This document shows positions 11,501 through 22,100 of a stretch of DNA of 64,000 nucleotides, in pieces (the stretch's first letter is position 1; each line of letters opens with the position of its first letter). The translations under genes and the position numbers were made by a program. The notes under the pieces were generated by a model. It saw only the letters and a list, made by a program, of their open reading frames with translations. It did no database searches and was not told where the DNA came from. This DNA comes from Phoronis australis (taxonomy: Eukaryota; Phoronida; Phoronidae): the NCBI GenBank assembly GCA_002633005.1, contig NMRA01000003.1, positions 1,270,519-1,334,518 of the forward strand. The letters are read 5' to 3'.

Positions 11501-14500
11501 ATATATTAACAAGACATACCAGGCTGATTACTGTCGACCTTGGCTGGTTTCTGAATGTTTGCTTCCAGCTCATTCCCTCCTCCACCCTTAAGGTCTGGAC
11601 TGCTTTGGACACCTTAATACCCAAAGATGCTCAATTAAGAATGTAAATGCTAACTGTAATCATTCACATCGCGTGTTCCTAAAATCACCTCCAATCACTA
11701 CGTTTAATTTTCCCAAAATGATGCTCAGTTGAAGTACAGTAAGTGATTCCCGACAGAAAGAGTGGCATTGGGGGTAATTACTCTTAATGATGTCTTTAAT
11801 AAGCTAAGATTATAGATTAAAACACTTTTAATAAGAACGGTTTCAGAAAAAAAAAATTTCTACTTTGCTGGAGCCAAGACGTTCAATAGCAGAACACCAG
11901 TCATGACAATGCAAGGCAGAAGATAACAACAAAATATTAAAGGCGAAGGCAACCATTTCTCATGTCATTTTTAGCAAAAGTAAGTTTCGTTGATTATCCC
12001 AGACCTATTTTTCACTTAATCACAGCTTTTTGTAATTTAATTAATTACTCGTTCTCTACTCCAGAAGTGACATTTTGGGAGGCAAGAATTTCGTGCCAAT
12101 TTGGTTCTGCTTTGAGTTTACTGTGAGAATCTGTACTACTTTTGTTTTCGTGCTGTTTTTCTAAAATTGTCATCACCACTTCCCATCGACGAGTATTCTA
12201 CGACAAGCTAGGTTGTTAGAGAAATCAAATTACGTTGGATTTAGGAATTGTTTAGTTTGTAGTAACCTGAAAATGGCTGGAGTTGGCAACCCATACCACA
12301 GTGATAGTAGTGAGACATTGTTCATAGCAGGGATGACGAGGAATTTTTTCACGTACAGTCAGTGGGTGGGTATATGTTTGAGCCCAAGTATAAAGAGGCA
12401 GAGTACGCACAGGCACAACTTGCCCGAGTGTCCCGCGACACACTCCCACTGGATGGTGACCTGATCACCCAAACTGCTTACATCCTGCCATTGTGACTCC
12501 ATCGCTACACACCTGGCACCATCGAAATAGCTCCAATACCTTAGACAAGTCCACAATAAACTTATCAAAGTTTGGCTCTGTTCATTGGACGACGAACTGT
12601 CCTCGTCACTGTGTGTCGAACTGGGAGTGTATTCACTCCCACTAGTCAACACCGCTGCAGGGCTGCTTAAAGGCTCTGGGCTAAAGACAACAGCACAGGG
12701 CGAATCACTGCTATTTCCGAAAATACACGCTCTGGAGGTACGTTTGGAGGCACGGGTGACATTAGATGAAGCCTTGCTTCCAGTCACTGTAGTGGCCAAA
12801 GCTCGCGAGGCTTCTCGCTTTAACACACTTCTCGGAGGTGGCGATGGGGCACTGCCGGGAATCAACAGAGAAGGTATGGCACCCTTCTTCAGGCGTTGTT
12901 TCGAAGGGACCTTCATCAATTACGCGTACATATCTCTCTCGTAATCTGACGGCAGAAAATGCTTGCCACACCGCACTCGGTTACCCTCCACTGCTTTGAA
13001 CATTGCGTGGACGGGTAACGCTACGTTCTTCACAGGAACGAGCCAAATACGGTGAAGTGTGTCATCGTTCGGTAAGCGATGCAAAGGTACTCCCAAAGTG
13101 CGCGTGAGATGATGAGTACACCCTGGTACACAGCAACCGTGTGGCATGTTGACTGACTCATAAACAAAAGAAAATGACGAACGAACTTGTCACAACCGAG
13201 GTAGAACGATGACTGACTCGACAGCTCTCACAGGCAGACTATATGAAAAAAAATTGGCGCGAAATACTTGCCTCCCAAAACGTCACATCAGGAGTAGAGG
13301 ACGAGTAATAATTAAATTACGAAAAGCTGTAATCAAGTGAAAAATATGTCTGAGATCATCAACGCACTTTATTTTTGCGAAAAATGACATGAAAAAGGTT
13401 GCCTTCGCCTTTAACAACAAGTGGAAAAACTACACATTGGCGTTTAAGTCAATACATAGTTGTGAGAAATAACACCAGAGAGAGATTTTTCAAACACAAA
13501 CAGGAGCCTGTGTATAGCAGTACTGGTTTGAAATTCACAATACTGAGCATTTGGTTTGCAGCCTACATAGTTATTTAGCTGAGGTTCAAGTCTGAAACAA
13601 GCTTATTAAGTGTAAATACAAAAAATTTGAAACCAAAAAAGAAACAAAATGACGAACAATTTCTTTCACAAACATTCATATACTAGGTATTTGTATTTAT
13701 CTGACGTACAAGTATCAAAAGCAACACAAACCTGTTCACATAACATTGCGTTAGCTAAATCTCTCTGGTGCTATCATGTATTTACAATTAGTGTCAACAG
13801 TTCAAGAGTGGATGCTTACTTCGGGAAAAATATTTCCATTTGACAATGAACACAGAATAAATTTGTAACACACAAGGCTGTGCAACATCATGCACCCACT
13901 GTCCGGCTTAAGGGTGAATGGCAGTATACTGCTGGAGACTAGTGAAGGAATGACCAGAGTAGTGCAACTGTCACCAATGAACGTGCAACGTGAACACACA
14001 TCTCACGCAGTGAGAACCACTTAACCACCAATACAATCATATGTTATCAAAAAAGAAAAAGTTATACTCGCAGCCATTTCATTAAAGCAAGCTGGTGTTT
14101 AGGACAAAGGCTAATAATATTTATTTCACACGACTAGAAGTTAACTTCTAATTAATCAAGATCTTACTACACATATTAGTGGTTTAATGGACACATAATG
14201 AAACTGATACAGCTGTAAGTAAGCGGATGTGAGGGACATCTAGCTTGGTGTTACAACAAAAATTTGTGTTTGCACCTGATGAATTTTTCATCTTCACAGC
14301 AGCCGCGTTAGTCACACCTGAAAGTTTTACAAGCTTAACATTATCGATCTTTGAAAGGGTTGCCCCTCACACAACATGTTATATCATTTCTCTCACTCTT
14401 TTCTACTGAACAGTGAAGCAACTAAAAAGAAGTGCCGTCTGAATGGTTCACTTGGACCATCACTTAGTAATATGCACACACTGGCAGTGCAACATGTGAC

Positions 14501-17500
14501 AAAAGGTTAAATGCAAAGCCATTAAAGCTATTGACTGGTTCACGCGAAAACAGCTGCATACCTTTTTCAACGTTTTTCATAATTTCTTTCAGTGGCTGCG
14601 GGTGGTCAGCAGGCTTGTTTCTTTCAGCGATCGACTGCTCAGCTACAGCTTTGTCATGTGACATCAAGGTAGAGTAGGTGCTGGCCACAAGGAAAATGAC
14701 ACCCAGGAAGAAGACCAACTGCAGTTGTGGAAAACATGCATTATGTAATATAATTGTTGGACAATATAGTCAGCCACTAACTGTATGAAGATAGTGTCAT
14801 GACTGCAGGACAATACAGTTAGTCAGGTGTCATGGCTGCAGGACAATAGAGTTAGTCAGCTAACCGTGAGAAAATTAATGTCATGGCTGCAGGACAATAT
14901 AGCCAGCCACCAACTGTATGAAAACTAGGTTCAAGACTGCAGGACAATATAGTCAGCCAGCTAAACGTGTGAAGACTAGCGTCATGACTGCAGGACAATA
15001 TAGTCAGCCAGCTAACTGTGTGAAGACTAGCGTCATGACTGCAGGACAATATAGTCAGCCAGCTAACTGTATGAAGACTAGTTTACTGACTTCTTTGCAG
15101 ATAAGCCAACACCGCCAACAATACAATAATGTTCGTTTACACATTATTTACACATGCGGATTGCACACACATTCCTCAAAACAAGCAAACACTCTTCAAT
15201 AACAAGGCACCAAATCTGTGACACTAACCCTGGCATACATATGTCCGTTGTTCCCAGTCTTGCCCATTACTTGCATGTACATGACGGCTGGGAATATGAA
15301 ACAGATCATCGTCCCCATTGTTGCACCTGTCAGACCCAGGATAAACTCAACTGAAACCAACAATAAACAGGTGAGATCATACAAACCATAGTGGCCCTAG
15401 TCAGAGCCAGGATTACCTCAACTGAAACTAACAATTAACATGTGACACCATAGTATCCATGGCAGGCTGTCAGAACCAGAATGAACTCGCTTGAAACCAA
15501 CAACAAGAAATATCCCGTTTAAGACACAATTATCCCGAAAATTGAAGGCTACCTTTTATTCTCTAACTACTTTTAATTAGTTCATCATAAATTGTATTTA
15601 TTTATATTATGGTAAAAACCTGTCAATTTTTACCTTCTTCATTTTCAAGGAGTTCTAACGTTGTTGTACGACAGAATCTATGGTGCAGAACTTGAAGATG
15701 AAAAGCCTTATTTTGGTGCTAGCTATCTTGGAAAATTAAGAAAAGCAATTTTAACTTGTAAGCTATATTGTGTCCTAAATTGATGAGTTGTTACCATATG
15801 CACAAACAAAATTGGCTGTTAACATTGTCCAGTGTTCAGTCAAAGCGAAATATCAAAGTGAAACCATACACTTCAGCCTAGCATGGTGTTAAAAAAATAC
15901 GGATTTACTCCATCATAAGATTGGGTGAATACACAACACTCCTTGTTATTAACAATCTTTATTCTGTTCCGTTCATATCCTCAACAGAACATAGGTAAAG
16001 AAACTGACCAACAGACAAGATAAAAAAGACATACCATATTTCGAAACATACTTGTTTCATTCTTAAGTGGAAATATCGGAAAACTTGCACCCGAAGTACC
16101 GCCAGTCCATCGTAAAAAAAGTATCGATCAGATTATTATACATTTAAATGCATGAAGTAATGTCAGCAAGTGAAAAGAAGTAACAAACTCACCATCAGGA
16201 ATGCATATACCAATAATCAAAGTTCCCCCGACTAACACAAAAGTGATAACTTTGAATCGTGTAGGGGGGATAACCGAAGGACCACTTATGTTCCCATGTG
16301 TCCCTCCAGCCTACAATAGCAAAAACAATCCTTTAAGAATCCTAAACAGTAAAGCACGCTTTGTGCATTAAAATTTCATAGATCAGAGACAGGATAGCAC
16401 TTCAATCAATCCTCAAGAGTACTGAAGATTTATTAAACAAAATAAAACAAATTGAATAATGCCAAACATGTAGATAATTCACTGCTGCAAACATGTAGAA
16501 TAGTCACCCAAGTTATATTAAATTGTTGAAATTTTCAGAAAATTCTAACACAATAACCAATAAAGCATTTGCAGCATAATTTCACTAATCTTCCAAAAAA
16601 CAAAACAGGACAAAAAAGCCAACATTGACCTCTACCTGTGAGAATAGGAGTGAATGTAGACTGGCCCTGCATGGGAAGACAACCAGAGGAAAGCTGATAG
16701 CCACGGAAAGGACGAAAGCCAGTTTGATGAGCTCATTGACGAAGGACGGGACAAAGGACAGAAGGACGTCACCAGCGATGTCACTGTTGTAAAAGGCCAC
16801 ACATCCAAAGAACCCCACCTGTAACAACATGTATTGTCTTGTAAGTGGAATTTCACCAACATACCATTTAACATAAGTATCTACTGTTCAACGATATTAG
16901 ATACAGTTAGCTTATGACAGTGAACCAATGAATACATCGCGGTATACAATTAGTTAGGAGTACAGGATTTGGTAAACAGGACAATTCTTCTGTTTTGGGG
17001 ATTGAAACTTACATTAAAAGAAAAATCTCACCAATTTGAGACACAAATAATTGACAGAAATTGCATATTTTATTTTTCAAGGTCTTCAACCATTGTCCTG
17101 AATGCCTGAAATTTTTTCATAGGGTCTCGTGGTACCTCATTAAGAACACAACTTGAAGCCAGTAAAACATTTAGTTTGGCGCTAAGTACAGAACTTGAAC
17201 TCGGTAAAGCATTAAGTGGCACTGCATATCTTTTGATGAGAAAAATAAGAAAACAAAATTTCTCTTGTCCGCCAATAAATTTGGGTCTTAGATAGGTGAG
17301 ACTTTACCATACTTAAGAGAACTGACAGCAATTCTCTTTATAAATGCATTTCTCGATCACTGCTTTACTTAATGAGCAGTCTCGTAAGTTTCACAAACAT
17401 AGACATGATGATAACACTTAATGAACATAGCCTTGTGTTCACAGTCATAGACATGATAACACTGAATGAACACAGCCTTGTGTGTTACACACTTATACGC

Positions 17501-19077
17501 ATGATTACGACAATACTTAATGAACACAGCCTCATGTGTTACACAATCATAAACATGAGAAGATCACAGTAATTTTATAGATTTTAATGGCAAACATTAA
17601 CAGAAAATTTGAGACTTTAAAATTAGTGCGCGCTTCAAAATATACACAGCGAAGAATGCTAATCGATTCATTTCAAAATTTTACACAACCTATTCACAAA
17701 TAGCTTTTTACTACATACCATGAGATAAACAGTTCCGCACAGGGTAACAGCTCCGCTCATCACTCTGTTCATCTTGTGAAGCGAAGGGTCAGGTAAAGCA
17801 TCATAGATAACAAACAACTGACTGGAAAAGGAGAATCCAAGAATTCACTCCTCTTTCGATAATATTAACTACGAGAAAACAAAAGAGCACAGTGAACTTT
17901 AAAGCACTATGCATTGCTATCTTGGTGCATGTTTTGGAGAAGAACCATTTGTTGTAATTTCGTAATACTGCGCACTAGCATTCTGAATTACATCAGGTAA
18001 CAACATGGACAGAATGCAGTTTCAATGAGAAGATTCATCGCTAGTAACTTGACTTATCCTGGTTGAAGTTTGAGATTTCAACTTGACCTAATTAACACTG
18101 TGTCGGCCTGCATTCACATGGTGAATAAGAAAATGCAATAATTACACTCTTAAAATTAATTACAATTTACAATTGAAAATATCTATATAATACCTTTTAA
18201 ACAACACCTTTTCAATTTTATTTTTAATCTAAAGCCAAATAACTCCTGTCAGAAGGTGTTTCAACTCACGTTTGACAAGCAAATGCTAAAGAAAATATTG
18301 GCAAACTCTGAAATATTGCACTAGGGTTCCACAGATCCATGCTAGTGTACCAAGCGGCAGACAACAGGTTTGGCGCAGCGATTGTGAACATCTGGAAAAC
18401 AGCAATTAACAACCGAGTACTGATTCCGCATCTTTGTACTGGACCAAAAACAAAAACAAGATAATCAAGACGGTGACATCTGACATGGTGTTTATTAGGC
18501 TAAATGTTGTTACATGTCCAATCAGAGAGCTTTATGCATTAGTGCGTCTAGTCTTTATGGACAACAAGTAAGGCTGGCTTAAACTCATGATCAAAAGTGG
18601 TTGGTGCGATTTTTGTTTTGCAAAGAATCTCAAGACTAGTGAACAAGATATAAAAAACAAAGCATTACTGACAATAACTCAATGTCTTCATGGTGCCATA
18701 GATGAAGACCTTTTCATTTTTTACAAATAATGTGGAAACACATAAACTTTACGGTTATTGTCAGAGAATTAACAAGTTCAGTGGTGAATTTGAGAACTTA
18801 CCTTTAACACAAACACACCATAAAATCCCATCGATACTGCACACAGTCCAGTCAAACTGTCCACATTCCGTAGCAGCCCAAGTGGGAAGGCAACAAACAT
18901 ACCGAGAAACACCATTATCAGTGTTCTTAATGTGCTTGTGTTCTGAAAAACACGTACACAGCAACATAATTATCAGTGTTCCTAATATAACAGTGTTCTG
19001 AAAAGTACATACAAAGGAGCATCATTATTATTGTCCTGAATATGCTTGTGTTCTGAAGTACACCATCATTGGCATTC

Positions 19078-19141
<64 letters not shown>

Positions 19142-22100
19142 CAGAAATATACATTCACGGGAATTATTGATGTTATTAATGAGCCTGTAGAGGACCTTTC
19201 AGTGTTGTTTGACAAGAATTATACATGTTTTGTGTAAATGCAAGTGAAAACTAAAACAGTTTCACAGTAGCAACCTTACAAGCAGAAACATATTAAAAGT
19301 AAAATGCTTGACTTTGGTCACAAACTATAGCACATGAACCACCAACTCCGTATATTTTCAATGGACAAAATCTGTGATCTTACACATAAGCCGTGACATC
19401 ATTATTCACTAGCGACACCTGGCAGACATAGCACGCTTTACTTCCAGCAAGTACGTCATCTGCTAATCATGGTCATTTACCCGGGATTTGGATTGGCGAT
19501 TTTGCCCAACTCACATCCGAGTTTATATAAATTAAATGCTTGTGTAATGTTAACTTGTTAAATAAAGCCCTTTTTAATACTCCAGAAATAACCACCAGGC
19601 TTACTCAAAAATCAATTTCTCACTTCAACAGCAGTTTACATACTCCACAGAAAGTTTCATTTTAAGCTTGAATGTATACCGGTGCCACTCAAAATTTCTG
19701 GACTCTATGATTGGGAGACCTTAAACAGCATTTCAATGCCGAAATTTTTTCTTCGCTGTACTTAACAGTAAAATAGATGGAAGAATTTCCCACCACTATA
19801 CACTAACCGGAAGCTGAGTTTGCCATGTTTAGAGGACGGCGCCTCCTCTAGGATATTCCGCAAGAAAATGTCAGAGTAATGTCTATAATGTATGCTTTGG
19901 TCAAACATTTAACATGTCTTCAAGTGATACTGTTCAATGTTGTATTCAACACTATGTCTGACACTGGCACGCATGTGTCACAGTAATGTATAAATAATCT
20001 CTCTAACTTAAGGCAAGATCACTGGATTACGACTTTGATGATACCAGGGTAAGGAATGGCCAATTACAAAAAAGAGGAAAATTTTCCAGGTGATGTATCG
20101 TTCCACAAATAAATAAGTTTGTGTGATAGGAATGTTTTTGATTTGTAAAATTTAAGTGAAATAAATGTTTTCGCATGAAAAAGATCAACATAATGACAAA
20201 AAAGAGACGCAAAAAGAAGAAACAGGAAATCAAATAAGAGGTAATCGAAACCAAAAAAGAGGAAATCCTCTTAAAAGATGAAAATTGCAAGCCCTGTGAT
20301 ACGTACCTCGATTCCAAACAGCTTGGATATTATTGCAGGTCCCAAGTCACCAATAATTACATGGAAGGCAATGCATGTCCCAACGAGCAGACCAATAATA
20401 CTGGAAGGAAAGTTAAATAATTTGTTTAAAGAATATCGCGTTCGACAAAATACAAAATAAATTTATTTAAGTTACATAGCGCCTTATACATACGTGAAAA
20501 CCTGCATTTTGATATCGGAGTATTGTCACAGGTTTTGTTGATATGCCCATTCATCTTCCCCAGTTTTACAAATTTGTGTATTATAAACAAAACAATTCAT
20601 CGATTCCTTGCGCAGTTACGCGTGCTGCTGCAAACTTGACTTGTTCCTGTTTGAAGCGAGTGATTTCGACTTGCAATAGCCTTTTAAAGACATGTTTGTT
20701 GTACAATGCCTCTAGCGGATTTCAAATACATCACAGTCATTACAAAACAAGTAATTAAAAGTGTCAAAAACCAGTTTCATGATATATTTTATACTATAGA
20801 CATAATTGGAAACAACAACAGGTACCAAATTAAGAAATTATGTCAGTTAGAATAAAGCCTAGCCTGATATTAATTTAACATAGTCCTAGTTTGACTGCCA
20901 GTTCAAACGCACATTCTGTGACCACTTCACAAATCACTGAGATCTTTAACAAACATTTGAGGTCCGTCGTATGGAGATGGATTGTTCTCCTTTGACTTCA
21001 AAGACATGGGCCAGGCATACCCTCACAGTACCAAAAACGTACTCAAGAATCCAGTCATTTCAGTAACAGGGCCTTGCACAATGGAATACTTAAAGTAATG
21101 CTCCATCACTAGTGACTGAACCACCACATTCACTGTTTTTTAGAATTATTCTATTATAGCATTTTTTGTTTATTTTATGAATTTATTTTGAATTTCTTTT
21201 ATTTTATTTTATTTTCTCCATTGTCAATTGTAGTCAGCAAAATGAGACTGCGGCTTATGTCTACTGTTTTTGAACAGAGTAAATTAACATGAACTTGACT
21301 ATAAATCAAGACTTTTTGGCTACAAAGGGTTATACTTACCTAATTTCTACACATAGTTTCCCCATGGCTCCAAAAGTGTGGTATGCTGCAAAAATAAACC
21401 CAGTGACAACAGAGCTATGAAACACACCTTGTCGATAAATGAACAACTGTTACTACAAATGTGTGAGCAGATTACGAAATGTTCACTGGCTGCATTGCTC
21501 TGAGTCAAACAGCAGCTAAGCTTTCGCATTTATTTCCTGACATCCTGTTATGGCTGTTGGGTTTAGCCAACTTGAGCAAACTCAATCACACCAATATAAA
21601 CAGAAACAGCAAGTTTAACACAGAAATGGCAGATATGTAAAATCATCAAAAATGAAAACATTCAAACTTCCCTATGCATGGCACTTAAAATTATTAGACA
21701 AAGCTCAACCAAGCCATTTTTGCCACAATGATAATACCTGAACAGGACAGATATGTTTGCGGAGAAAGAAACATAACCAACAGGTGTTACTGCACTCGCT
21801 GCACAGAGTTACCTAGAAATTCATAACTGCGCCTTTTCGATGATATGGCCGCCTTCATCAACAGTCGACAAGATACTTGGGTCAACCAGGAGCAGAAGAG
21901 TAAGACAAGTGGACCAAGAACAATGCCACACTGTAAACAGATAACAGCAAGTGTCGTAGTGCATGTGTCTATACAGTCTTATGCATGTGGTGTAAATCTA
22001 TCAATTTCATGATACATGCCTGCTTCGGTGATAGATGTTTATTGGGTTTAATGTCAATACAAAAATCTTGTTGCAGTTGGTGTGCAATAGGAAATGCCAC

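Larger units (their letters stand above)
11941..13410 (-). mobile_element. TTAA-flanked, THAP-carrying DNA transposon (Kolobok-like)
   Basis: The element has long terminal inverted repeats. The left end starts AGGCGAAGGCAACC and the right end finishes GGTTGCCTTCGCCT, and the match continues inward for about 165 bases with moderate divergence (shared CATGTCATTTTT, TTTTTCACTT, TTTGGGAGGCAAG). It is bounded exactly by TTAA on both sides (11937-11940 and 13411-13414), a target-site duplication used by Kolobok and piggyBac elements. THAP domains are known in Kolobok transposases. At 1.47 kb with no DDE catalytic core visible, it should be non-autonomous. It lies in the SLC38A10 intron between exons 14317-14276 and 11612-11520. 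Confidence 0.85.

Noticed and set aside
12585-12944. Plus-strand 119-codon frame inside the transposon
   Set aside because: It is the antisense of the THAP gene's Ser-rich linker and carries no recognisable motif.
18927-19237. Poly-His/Thr or poly-Cys/Val frames
   Set aside because: Translation of the (GT)n microsatellite.
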